Source: Pezizomycotina sp. ARF18 (taxonomy: Eukaryota > Ascomycota). From it: a stretch of DNA of 64,000 nt. The notes beneath the pieces are model-generated. The model saw only the letters and a program-made list of their open reading frames with translations. It was not told the origin of the DNA and made no database searches. Location: positions 1 to 64,000 of the forward strand of contig AZLU01000207.1 of NCBI GenBank assembly GCA_002224055.1, in the 5' to 3' direction. Both the position numbers and the translations under genes were made by a program. Position 1 is the stretch's first letter. Each line of letters begins with the position of its first letter. Shown here piece after piece: positions 1 through 10,235 of the stretch.

Positions 1-729
1 TACAAGTAGAGACGCTTCTACTACATATTCTCCATTTCACGCACTCCCAACCCCTCTATAACACGATAAATGTCCTTTTTGTTATTCCATTGACACTAGA
101 AGACAGTATTCAATTACACCCAGTCTCGGTCCTCACAACAAGTGGTAATTCTGAGGAAGTGAGAAAAAAGTCACATCAAAGAAACAGCATCGACATCGAA
201 CTTCAGCTTCTCTTGGAATTGCAACGCAATGCCGTTCTTCCTCCTTTCTTTGTTTTCTTTCAATTTGCGATCCTACAAATAAATTTATATGGGATTATGG
301 GTAGTTTAACTTAGCTTGCTCATTTGTTCGTCCGTATGACGGACAATCAACACTTCAGTATATTCTTGCGAGATATAGTGACTTTACATCACCAGACTAT
401 TATGTATAGTTACTTTTTGTTTAACCTCCACTCAAGTTCATCGGGGTATTTACATAGAAATCCCAAGGATATTCTCCAGTCTTCAGTGCCTAGTAACCAA
501 ATAAAAGCCCCAATATCTGTTCAATTTATTTTATTTTATTTTATTTTATTTTATTTTATTTTATTTTATTTTATTTTATTTATTTTATATTATTTCAACT
601 AAGACACCTCCTTCAAACTGTAACAACAAAACTAACAAACACTGAGATATCACCGTACGTTACTTTTACAACTAAAAACTTCACTAACTTCCTCATTATC
701 CACCTTTGAAATTACCATCACCAGAAATC
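1..729. other. Intergenic, no recognised gene
   Basis: I see no recognisable coding sequence here. The only structure is a pentanucleotide microsatellite near 525-589. The AT-rich stretch from about 600 to 729 precedes the ATG at 730 and is probably the promoter and 5' leader of the F-box-like gene that follows. Confidence 0.5.
525..589. repeat. (ATTTT)n microsatellite
   Basis: About eleven near-perfect TTTTA units in a row, degenerating at the right end into ATTT and TATT. It is a simple-sequence repeat with no sign of being coding; the open frame through it is an artefact of its periodicity. Confidence 0.95.
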
Positions 730-2141
730 ATGTCCAAGAAGATGGAAGATAAATCTACTCAGACGGACATCATCCGCGACTGCCTCCCTCTTCCCTCGAG
801 CTTATACTAAAAATCCTCCGTTGTCTAAAGCGAAATGATGCCTGGGCTTTTGCTCAAACGTCGAAATCGCACTATTATATCGCCGGAGCACGCTGTATTC
901 CGTCATCTCAAGCTTGGGGTCTGGGAATCGACGGGAAGGAAGTCAACCAGCTATCCGAAGAGCTGCTCTTCATCAAGGATTCAGGAATCGGACCGTTTGT
1001 GAGGTAAATTACTCTTTGCCATATCTATGGGGTCGTTACTGATGTCAAGTGCTGTAGGAGCCTGGACCTTAATTTTGGAAACAGTTCCCTGCTAGGATAC
1101 ACCGACGAGACCAATGACGGCGATGGCTGTGGGGAGGAGTCCGAGGGCGAAAGGAGGTAGCCGACTTGGCGTCGGAAATCTGCGGTCTGACGCCGAACCT
1201 GCAGCCGCGTACATCTGGGGCAAGAATTACGTTTTGCTCTACAAATCGATCATCGAAACGCTTGCCGTGAAGTGCTGTAAGCTGTCGCTGCTGGACATCG
1301 ACTGGGTGTGGGAGCAGCAGTCCAAAATTCCGTTTTAATTGCTTCCATCTCCCCTCAGAATCTGGAGAGCCTAACAGTCAGCTTGACAATCGATGAAGAA
1401 GGCTCCAGCTGGACATCCGCAAAGCGACTGCAGAAGGTTACTTGAGCAGGCTGATAGAACCACTGATACGTCCCGTGTTGAGGAAGCTTACGGTGCTGGA
1501 AGTCGACATCTCGTGCGACGGGGAAGAAAGCTGGATCGACTGGAATCTCTAAAGTCACGCGACAAAGACGGCCTCCGCCTCAAAGCCTTGAATTACTCCC
1601 TTCCGTATTCCGGGCAGCCTGTTGTACCAGTTTAAAATCTATCACGGGATGTTTGGAAACTTAATCAAGTTGGAACTTGACATGCTTGGTTTTCGCGACC
1701 CTACCGCGGGCAGCTCGCAGAAATCGAGTCTAAGCCCACCGAACTCCGATAATCGACCAAATATCGCCGTTTCTTTCCAAACTCACGAAGTGTCAGATGG
1801 TCGACCTTGATATCGACTTACCGGTGGACGATGCAGAGTTGGAAAACGATGATGGAGAAACCACGCAGCAAAGTGAGAAAGCGATGTTGCATCGGTCGGC
1901 AATTGCGCGCGAGCAAATCATGAAGGCTCTCGCAGTCGTCATGCCTAAGCTGGAACAGGTGAACTGGAACTATTGGAAGGACCCTGCGAGTTACGAATTC
2001 GAATTGCGCGTATCGAGAGATAAAGCGACGGGGAAGGTAGTGGCCATGGACTTTAGCATTGAGAGGTACGATGCGGTGGACTCGGATTTAGAGACTTCAG
2101 AGGAAAGTTCGGATGATACGGATTCTAATCCTTCGTTCTGA
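730..2141 (+). CDS. F-box/LRR-like protein, family copy 1
   Basis: Probable substrate adaptor of an SCF-type ubiquitin ligase, by family resemblance only. After an ATG at 730 (MSKKMEDK...) comes an F-box-like segment reading ELILKILRCLKRNDAWAFA, then TSKSHYY and FIKDSGIGPFVR ending at a splice site. The first intron is 1004-1057 (54 nt, GTAAAT...GTAG). Downstream is a leucine-rich segment (SIIETLAVKCCKLSLLDIDW), a block with LIEPLIRPVLRKLTVLEVDI, and the C-terminal family block REQIMKALAVVMPKLEQVNWNYW near 1900-1980, followed by an acidic tail and stop at 2141. The frame changes several times, including just before the F-box, so it is either decaying or affected by indels in the assembly. It heads a family of at least eight copies in this window. 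Confidence 0.6.
1004..1057 (+). other. Spliceosomal intron of F-box-like copy 1
   Basis: GTAAAT at the donor, TACTGATG as a possible branch region and TGTAG at the acceptor, 54 nt. It lies directly after the conserved GIGPFVR codons; the same exon end followed by GT is seen in copies 2, 3, 4 and 7, so the intron position is ancestral to the family. Confidence 0.7.
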
Positions 2142-2737
2142 AAGCTCTCAGTAGCGGTCATAGCCATGAGGTTTCCTTTACTACTAAGAAATTGTTTATG
2201 AACTAAGGTTACTTACTACCTGTCTGATACTTTTTCTCCAAAAAAAAAAAAAAGTAGGTTGTTACTTCTGTATATTGATAACCTAGATGTACGCTTATTA
2301 TAATAATTCATACCGGTTCAAAATATTCTTAGCTTCCAGGGTTGAATGAGAGATTGATCGCTCTGAACCAATGCTTTCGTGTTAGCGCTTCGAAATAGCC
2401 CCCCGATAGACCCGGTATTTTGTGTCATATATCTCCTCAATCTTGCGGGTCCCGAGGGCTGAGGGCGGAATTAACGTAATTCAATTATAACAGAGATACC
2501 ATTCCATGAAATCCGTAATAATCCTACTCCTATTGCTATTACACAGTATTTAAGTGCTCTATTATATTCTTGTAGCATCGTTATTTAATACGAAAAAATC
2601 ATCATTATCATCGACAACAGCTACAACAACGAGAAGGCAAAACTACGACAACGAAAATTCTCCTAGAAAAATATTACTCGCTGCGAATCTACGAATCTAC
2701 CTTCTTCGTCAGAGGACCTCACTAGGCCCATCTCAAA
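2142..2737. other. Intergenic between F-box-like copies 1 and 2
   Basis: About 600 bases between two same-strand paralogs. It contains an A-run near 2240 and AT-rich sequence that presumably carries the terminator of copy 1 and the promoter of copy 2. No gene recognised. Confidence 0.4.
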
Positions 2738-4090
2738 ATGGAGGATATATCTCCTCAAATAGCAGAGAATATGAGCTACGAGAAGCTTCCACTGCCTCTC
2801 GAACGCGCTTTGGACATCCTCGGTCGCCTAGAACTAAAGGATGCATGGGGCTTTGCTAAAACATCAAGAGAAACTATCGTATTGCAGAGAACATGTCTTA
2901 TCCGAAAGCTCAAGCTGAGATTTCCAGCTCAGGTGAAGGGCCACGATCTAATGATCGTTATCGGGATGGTGCACTTCATCGAGGAAGCTGGGATTGGACC
3001 CCTTGTTAGGTATAACCCTCCCATTTCCCATTAGTAGTTTCTTTTTTTTTTTTTTTTTCTATCTTTTAAATTCTATTCTCTTACGTGACTGCTAATTAAA
3101 CTCATGGTAAATCAAGGAAACTTACCATCATCTTCGAGCAGCCTTGGGAGTGGGAGGAAGAAGAAGAAGAAGAAGAAGCAGAAGAAGAGGAAGCCGTTGA
3201 CACAGAAGCGATAGGCGGACAGGAGGCGCATGAACATGATCGCGAGGAGGAATTGCCCCAGCTGATCTCGAAGCTTTGCCGCCACATGCCGGGTTTACTT
3301 GACTGTATCTTTGAGCGGTCGTGACCACTCTCATCGTTACAAATCAACAGTTAATTCTGTGATGATATCCTGTCCTAACCTCTCATCCTTGAAGATAATC
3401 TGGAGCTGGAGTCTGATGGGCCGCACGGGTCCGAACTGCCCCTGGATTATTATACCGGACGCTTGAATAAATTGCAAGTTTTGCTCCACATCAAGCAGCA
3501 GGAGCCTCCAGAGCCAAAAGGACAACTTAGGGACTTAGTCCAGCCATTGTTGAAGGCCTCTTTGGGCACGCTGACAACGCTTAGCGTCCATATGACATGC
3601 AAGATGCTGGACGATGGGTTGGATTGGCTGCCTTAAAACCTCCCGAGGGGGATTTGCCGCTCAAGGACCTCCACTACAGTCTCTTTTTTTCTCAAAGAGG
3701 GGGGTCCTCCCCGCGAAACGATGCTCAGTGGCAGTTTCCGGGGCGTTTCCGAACGTCGAAAAGTTTATTGTTTCGTTCTCCTACTTTGATCATTCGCTGA
3801 CGCAATACAACTTTCACCTCGAGGCGGATACCGTCGGCTCGATCGCCGAAAGGCTATCTCTACCTATGTCAAATTTCAAAATATTTAAGACGCTTTGTAT
3901 TAAGACGAGCTGCCCGGAGACCGGGACGCGGTTATCCGGCCAGGCACATGAGAGAACTGCTCCTGCGAGAACGCGGAAACGAATCACTAAAGCTATTGCC
4001 GCTGCGATGCCTAAACTCGAGTATATAAGGTGGTCCTATTGGGATGTTTTTGTGAGCCATCCGTCAAACGGGATTGTTTCACGGGGGTGA
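2738..4090 (+). CDS. F-box/LRR-like protein, family copy 2
   Basis: The first exon is open and in frame from the ATG at 2738. It has an F-box-like segment (LPLPLERALDILGRLELKD, then AWGFAKTSRET) and the family exon end FIEEAGIGPLVR at 3009. The intron is about 3010-3116 (GTATAA...CAAG, with GCTAAT as a branch candidate). The second exon begins KLTIIFEQPWEWE and runs into a GAA-repeat tract coding about eight glutamates at 3157-3187. The C-terminal block TRKRITKAIAAAMPKLEYIRWSYW lies near 3975-4045 and the frame closes at 4090. The middle crosses several frames. Same orientation as copy 1, about 600 bp downstream, so a head-to-tail duplication is likely. Role inferred from the F-box-like start only. 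Confidence 0.6.
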
Positions 4091-4114
4091 TCGAACCGAC
4101 GCTGAATCCAATGC

Positions 4115-5503
4115 TCATAACTTCCCTAGATCCTTGTTTCTCGAAACCAGCAGCTCGCAGCAGTAGTTAGTCATTCCCCTCCCGAAGAGCAACTGTATTT
4201 TTTCGACCGTGGACATAACTCCTACGAGCTCGCGCATGATCCACTCCTGTGTCTGATGGAGACATGGTTGACCAAAACGTCGTAAGGCGCCGCGTCGACT
4301 TCGTAGTCGAGATCCTCTTCGTTGAATAGGGAAAGGTTCAGGCGCAGGCATTGCAGTGCGTAAGTTTCGAAAAGTACGGTAATACTTTCTCGCTGTCGTT
4401 CGCCGGTCGGTAGGGTCTAATTCCATGCTTCTGAGATCGGCGACGGGAAAGTCGAGTTGAGATCTCCAGCTTCGAAACATCTCCGAGAGGGTCTTGATGG
4501 CGGAAAAATCGGATGCTCGTCCACGCTGCTGGCATCGTACTTCAAGATTTCTAGAGGGAGGCCGCGTGCGCCGGAAGGGTTGAGGGACACCAAATCGACA
4601 CCCTTGTCGTTGTTATCATTGAAGATAGCCATTTCGACTGCTTGAGCGTCCCGATGGTAGGGCGAACGATGTGTTCGATCAGGGTGCTAAGTTGTCCGCT
4701 TTCATCTGCATACAGGCTCGCATATGAATCCGAATCCTCGTCCGCGGTATGAGAGAACAATCGACAACTAGCTTCTCTAGAGTTGCGGGGGTGCCGACAA
4801 GGAGAATCCAACGAAGTCAGGTGTTTATCGACGCTTAGGTATATATCCAGCAATGAAAGCTTAGGGCAGTGGTACCGAGCGCCTCGATGTCGCCTTGCAA
4901 AGCGAAAGTGGCCGACGAAGTACACCTCCGTGCTAACGAGGTTGGGCAAGCTTTCCGTAAAGCTCGTCGATCAACGCCGCCGCTTCGGTTCTATACCTGG
5001 GAGGTCTTCTTCCTCGTCTAAAGTCTGCCGCGAGTCGCCGATTTGTTTTCGCTCTCATTCATAACTTCCGGCTCCCGACTGCTTTTCCAAATCTCCAAGC
5101 TCCCATCCAAGTCCGAGTCCGAATCCGAGTTCGAGCTCGGGAGATACTTCTCGACGCCGAAGCCGATTTCTCTTAAGAAAACATAAAATACTCAGCATTA
5201 TATCACCTTCTGAACACCAATAAGCCCAAAGAAACAGGTTCCTTACCGAATAAGAGTCCCAATATTTGAGTCCTTTATGAACCTCAAGTTCGAACGTAAG
5301 CCCCAGTAGCCCTCGTTTGATATCACTTCTGAGATAGTTGAAGCTCCCAGATCACGCTGAAAAACAAGAAGTCGTCCCTGGCGAGGTAGTAGTGCGTTCT
5401 CGACGTTATGGCAAAGGACCAGGCATCTTTTTTCGTAGTCGCTTGAGGATGTTGATGGTGATTTCAGGCGAAGAGGAAGCGCCAAAACGGCTGAAGCGCC
5501 CAT
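4115..5503 (-). CDS. F-box/LRR-like protein, family copy 3
   Basis: Opposite orientation to copies 1 and 2 and convergent with copy 2. Near 5450-5400 the minus strand reads PEITINILKRLRKKDAWSFA, then TSRTHYYLARDD, but only if the A6 run at 5428-5433 is taken as A7; as given it shifts frame. The exon ends FIKDSNIGTLIR before GTAAGG at 5242. Downstream are an LRR-like block (CPKLSLLDIYLSVDKH), LIEHIVRPTIGTLK near 4650, and the C-terminal block TQEWIMRELVGVMSTVEKIQLLF near 4250-4180, ending at 4115. Several other frame changes are present. Function is inferred from the F-box-like start. Confidence 0.55.
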
Positions 5504-6053
5504 CCTCGGATCTGTAGCCCGTGAAATTCGATATCAGATATTTTTTGAGGGACAAATAAACGTGTTAGATACTTGGTCGTGAATGGTGATCTTGTAGCTG
5601 TTGATGATTGAGATCGTTACGGACCGATGCAAGGTTTGGTTATTGATGATAACAAAAAGAACAAAATGAATAAATAAATTGCCAGAGAAATCTTTTCAAA
5701 TAAATCGCCAAAAATAAAAATAAAAAATAAAATTCTATTTACATTTCTTCGGAGAGATAGCGCTCGGGTTTCGCTCCGCTTCATTTTTTCTAGTCTATAG
5801 AGAAGGAGTACATCAAACTTCCGTATTTTGATTTTAATTGCTTGTCGGAGGGCTTTAGAACGTAAAAAGCCAATCTTTGTCGTACTCCACGGAAGATCAT
5901 CGCGTAAGTCGCTCTATACTGGTGATACATCCCCATTACTCCAGGGTGGAGGCGCGGCCGGTGGTTGACTTCAGTCGTTACTTTAACCATAAGCATCATA
6001 TCTGAAATTCTGCCAGTAATAAACAAACTAGAACCTTTCCTGTAATAGTACCT
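5504..6053. other. Spacer between F-box-like copies 3 and 4
   Basis: Contains AT-rich sequence (about 5640-5750) and an open minus-strand stretch (5790-6026) that I do not recognise. It follows the probable stop of copy 4 at 6054, so it may be 3' flank of that gene plus the promoter of copy 3. Confidence 0.35.
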
Positions 6054-7512
6054 CTAGCTCTGAGAGACTTCCAGTGGCTTGTCGGGCTTAACCGTAAAAT
6101 CCGTGGAGACGATCTCCCCAGTTTCAGAGTCCCTCGAGACGCCCAAGTTACACCAGTAATCCAAACTCCCTAACGGCAGAACAAGATGCTGATCCTCTCA
6201 ACCAGCGGCATAACCCCGACGAGCTCCCGCATTATCCATTCGCGGTGTTGGACGGATATATGATTGATTAGAACCTCTTCTGGTGCAGCTTGTCGCTCGC
6301 TCAGGACGCTATCCGAGTCTTCGCGTAGGGTGGGGAAGATCGCGGTCTGCCCACAGGCGGAGTCAAGGCGTAGGCTTTTGCAATTCCGTAGTTTTGCGAA
6401 GAACGGAAGCATCTCGTCCTGGTCGTCATCCGGGCTGTCAACGTTAAGTGGCTCCTGTTGTTCGTGATCGTTTATCGGCGTGATATCCAGAGATTCTAGA
6501 TCCGGAAATAGCGTGGCGATGGTCCGATGGTGGGTATGTCGGGGTAGTTCTCCGGTTCTTCAATATCATACTTTAGGACTCTAAGTGGGAGCGTACCGCG
6601 GTTTGCCAACGGGAACGAAAGACGGCCAATCGATACCTGTATCCCCGTAATAGTTCTGTATTTTGAACTCGAGCTCAATGAGCGTTGCAATTGTTGGTCG
6701 AACGAGATGCTTCAAGATTGTGCTCAAATTCGCGTAGTCTGCGGCTCCCGTGCGCCGACGGTCGAAATGATTATCCCGCTTAATGGCGAGCATGCGGATC
6801 GCAAGCTTTTCCACACTCGTCGGCGCTGATGAAAATGAGAATCCGGCTAGGTCCGGCTGATGGTCGTGCAGATTTAAGTAAACATCTAGGGTCGAAAGCT
6901 TGGGACAGTGGGCGCCCAGAGCCTCGATGATGCTTTTGAAGAGCGAGAAGTAGCCTACGATGCGTATTTTAGCACGGGCAAGACCGGCAAACGCTGAAAG
7001 AGTTGATGGATAAGCGAAGCGGCTTCGGATTCCATTCCGCGGCTAGTGGTCTGCGCCGGGCTGTCGTCACCATCCTCAAGCTCTTCGGGTTCAAGCTCGT
7101 TTCCTCGAGAGCATCGTTCGGGTCCACGAGGCGCTTGTTCACGCCAAAGGAGAGTTCACTAATGAGAAAGAAGGAAACTTCTGTTAGTTTCGACTTCAGC
7201 GACTAGCAGTCGCCAAAACTATCAAGCAAGACGGTAAAAGAACGTGGGTTTACCCAATAAGGTGTCCAATGTTCGCCTCGTCTATGAACTTCAAATCGCA
7301 TCTTAATCCTCGGCCTGTCTCGGTTGAAGCCATTTCTGGCAGCGAAGGCTCTCTTAGGTCCACAGTGTAGAATAGAAAGTTACCTCTAGCCAGATAGTAA
7401 TGTGTCTTCGACGTTGCGGCGAAGGACCAGGCATCTCTCTTGGACAGCCTCCGGAGAATGTCGAAAGCGATCTCAGGCGGAAAGGGAGCGCTGACCGGCT
7501 TGAAGTACCCAT
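6054..7512 (-). CDS. F-box/LRR-like protein, family copy 4
   Basis: Putative start ATG at 7512 (MGTSSRSALPF). The F-box-like core reads PPEIAFDILRRLSKRDAWSFA and then TSKTHYYLARG near 7490-7390. The exon ends FIDEANIGHLIG before a GTAAAC donor near 7255. An LRR-like block reads CPKLSTLDVYL near 6905; then come LKHLVRPTIATLIELEFKI near 6700, FFAKLRNCKSLRLDSACG near 6400-6350, and the C-terminal block REWIMRELVGVMPLVERISILF near 6240-6175. The frame then reads VSRDSETGEIVSTDF and closes at 6054. It is the most complete copy for the C-terminal half. One frame change lies just before the F-box. Same orientation as copy 3 and tandem with it. Confidence 0.55.
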
Positions 7513-7633
7513 GTTTGAAAACCTGAAGCTGACTGCGTTCGATATATCTGGTGTTTTGTGCTCGCAGACATGGTCAATGTATTTGGTAGGGGAGAGAGAA
7601 CCGCACCGAGTCCCCGTCTTTTCTAAAACTAGC

Positions 7634-8220
7634 TGTGAGGGAAATCCTCGTCTATATATGTATTATAACACGTGACCTGAGGCTGAGTCTCTATACGTAT
7701 CCTCGTATAGAGTTTTACCTTGCCGTGTTAGCCGTGTAGTATTACTAGCTAATACCTCCCCTTACCTGCTATGGTAGTGAGCCTATAGCTATATTATCTA
7801 ACCTATATACGCCATATATAGCTTCCCTACGCCGATATTACCGCGCCACTAGCCGCGCGCCGCTGCCTCCGCGTCACTACCTACGCGCTATTACCTGCGC
7901 CGCGTTACTACCTACGCCGCTACGCTGTACGTTACTCTACGCCTATACCTGCTATAACTAACCAAGCCTATAGCACTATATTGTAGCTAATCGAGCCTAT
8001 AGCACTGCCTATGTCCCTATTAATAAACCTTTTCTACTATCGATCAACTACTAGTAGCCTCTCCTAATAATATAAGTATATTTATCGTCTAGCTATTAGC
8101 GTTATTGAACGTCTTGCGCGCTGCTGGCGCCTTATCTCTGTCGTAGAGACGATATCCGTTAGTAATCGGCTAAAGGTGTATACGTGTAAGTAGGAGACCG
8201 GTATTTACAGTTCCCGAACA
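7634..8220. repeat. Compositionally anomalous block, probable decayed repeat or solo LTR
   Basis: Between the start of copy 4 and the orphan C-terminal fragment of copy 5 lies about 590 bp unlike its flanks. It is full of TA steps and short CTAC/CCGC words, with long pyrimidine-rich stretches (7840-7960), and begins TGTGAGGG. Such composition is typical of a RIP-affected repeat and the TGT start is LTR-like. I found no matching target duplication at the ends, so the extent and family are uncertain. Confidence 0.3.
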
Positions 8221-8725
8221 TTGATTACCTTAGACTCGAGTTGCCGCATTACTCCGAGACCGCAAGCAGTCAGGAACTGGACGCCATCGACTCTGCTAAG
8301 TAACGCTTGAGAAGTTGTCTCCGCGTTCTCAAGGTTGACGCAGTGTAGGAAGGCACATTTGGACGTCGATTTACCGACGACGAGGTTGACTCGGAGTGGG
8401 AATCAGACCGAGACGACGAAGCTGCGAACGCCGGCGAGAGGAACGTTTATTGGCGGCGGTCGCTACGCGGGAGTGTATCATGAGGGAACTGACTAGTGAC
8501 ATGCCTGCTCTGGAAGAAATTGTGTGGAATTACAACCAGGAGCCGTTTCTTTACACTTGTACGTTCACAATAGCGAGGGAGCCGACAAGCAATAATATTA
8601 TCGGTACAAGCTTCAAGGTTTCCCGGGAGTGCTCCGGTTCTGAAGGCTCGGGTTCAACAGTTTATTTAATGGAATTAGTCTTTACGGGTACGTTTTACTG
8701 GAAGGGTAACGAATGGTTTCTATAA
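8221..8725 (+). pseudogene. F-box/LRR-like family, orphan C-terminal fragment (copy 5)
   Basis: Plus-strand fragment homologous to the C-terminal third of the family only. It has an acidic lead-in (HLDVDLPT, then EVDSEWESDRDDEA in an adjoining frame) and then the block TRECIMRELTSDMPALEEIVW at about 8457-8525, followed by TFTIAREPTSNNIIG and a stop at 8725. No F-box or GIG-type exon end is found upstream: the anomalous block 7634-8220 and the oppositely oriented copy 4 lie there instead. It is therefore a truncated copy, perhaps cut by insertion or rearrangement at the anomalous block. Confidence 0.55.
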
Positions 8726-8899
8726 AGATATTAAAGGAAGCGTTTTTTCAATGTAATGTATTGGGCAGTATTCTCTTGAATCCAAAAGATAACTTATACA
8801 TAAAAAAAGTGAATGAATTTAGGGGAAGCGCTCTTCGTGCTTGAGGTCCTCAGGAAATGAGTCTTCTCGAACGGTAGTGGTCTGTGGCAAACCCTAACC

Positions 8900-9918
8900 A
8901 CCGTACTCCGCCCGAGTCTGGTTCTTTCTCAACAAACATCTAAAAGCTGCGCTCAATGTGACAGTCGTCGTAATGGTCTAAAGAGATATAGCGTATAGCT
9001 GGCATGGCAGCTGCCAACTCCTTCATAAACGGCACCAAAGACCCGTCGGTTTCAATAGCTCCTCCTCATTGTAGCGTACTTTCAAGTCTTGGAGTCTTAG
9101 ACTGAGGAGCTTGCGCCTGGTAAATGTGGAGAAATGCGGCAGGAGTTCCATTAAATCTGAGATCCTTCATTTCTCCAGACGTTATGGGAGAAGACTAATA
9201 GTTCGAGATATGTCCCGGAGGATGTCGAGCCTGGGTAAGCCGGTTTCGGAATTTGAATACTTCAGCACCTCCGGGTCGGGTTCGGCTCCAAGGTCTCCAG
9301 TCGACGCCTTTATTGACAAGCCCCGCCGTCCAAATATATACGTACCTCTTTAAGGCTTCTCCAGGATGCCGTGAGCAGACGTTGCACGAGCGGTCCCATG
9401 CTATCCCTGTCATCAATCTCCGCGAAATCCGACTTCCTTAGCTTAAAGATGATATCTTGGTGATCGACTGGTCCACGTCAGCTTCTCAAGGCGATTGGGC
9501 AAATCCAGGCCTCGCATTGTAGCTCAACGGCCTTGGGTGTATTTTCCACTCCCAGGAAATGTACAAGGATAACCCGGGGCAGAAAATAGCGACCGCTTCG
9601 ATGGACCTTCTGAGAAGCTCGGGGTACCGATGCCCTCAATTCGGGATGCTAGCAAGTTCCGCGTAAGCGAAAAACTGTCTGCACCAATCTGATCACCTCC
9701 TCCTCGTTGTATTTCGTGCAATGCTCCCATGGGAGGGGCCGCCCAGCGCGACTTACGCCCGCAATTGCAAGGCACAAATCCTTGCATGAAAGTAAAATGG
9801 CAAAATTAGCTTCTTCGAAATCTCTAACCATACTGCCTCAATGTTTTGTCCCGGAAAAAAGGTAAACCCGTACTTTATAAGCGGCCCGACTCCAAACTCT
9901 TTCACAAAAGCAATATCG
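8900..9918 (-). pseudogene. F-box/LRR-like protein copy 6, 3' part (interrupted by Copia element 1)
   Basis: On the minus strand the sequence next to the Copia insertion reads DIAFVKEFGVGPLIK, the family exon end, followed by the LRR-like SIEAVAIFCPGL and YISWEW near 9615-9550. LVQRLLTASWRSLKEVRIYLDG is near 9400-9330, and the C-terminal block FMKELAAAMPAIRYISL near 9030-8975. All match copies 1-4. The gene's 5' end is on the far side of the 4.9-kb Copia element (14845 onward), and the element's target duplication GCTCG is present at both junctions. Several frame changes also exist. Presumed inactive because of the insertion. Confidence 0.55.
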
Positions 9919-9923
9919 GCTCG
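9919..9923 (+). repeat. Target-site duplication GCTCG, left copy (Copia element 1)
   Basis: GCTCG immediately precedes the left LTR and is found again at 14840-14844 immediately after the right LTR. A 5-bp duplication is the expected size for Ty1/copia integrase. Confidence 0.95.
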
Positions 9924-10235
9924 TGCTAGCTATTGGGCATGCCAAAGAGGCATGACAAGTCTATAGGCATCGAGATGATGCTTGTATAGCTGAGGAACAA
10001 GGAACTTCAGCTAGAGATATCAAGATTTCAGCTGTAGATGTTAAGGAGATTACGACGATAAGGCTCTACGAGCCGTCGAGGCAGACTGTATATATTATAT
10101 TAAGATTATAGTATTATTAGTTATTATATATAGCATCGTATATTCCCTTAGTTAGTCTAGTTAGTTCTATAGTTAAATCTATAAGTTCGATCCATCCTAT
10201 ATTATTAGATATTATACTATATATCTACGCTAGCA
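9924..10235 (+). repeat. Left LTR of Copia element 1
   Basis: 312 bp, starting TGCTAGC and ending GCTAGCA, so with short inverted TG...CA termini. It matches 14528-14839 in length and content. Its outer (left) edge keeps CpA and TpG dinucleotides while its inner part is heavily TpA-rich. Confidence 0.95.
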
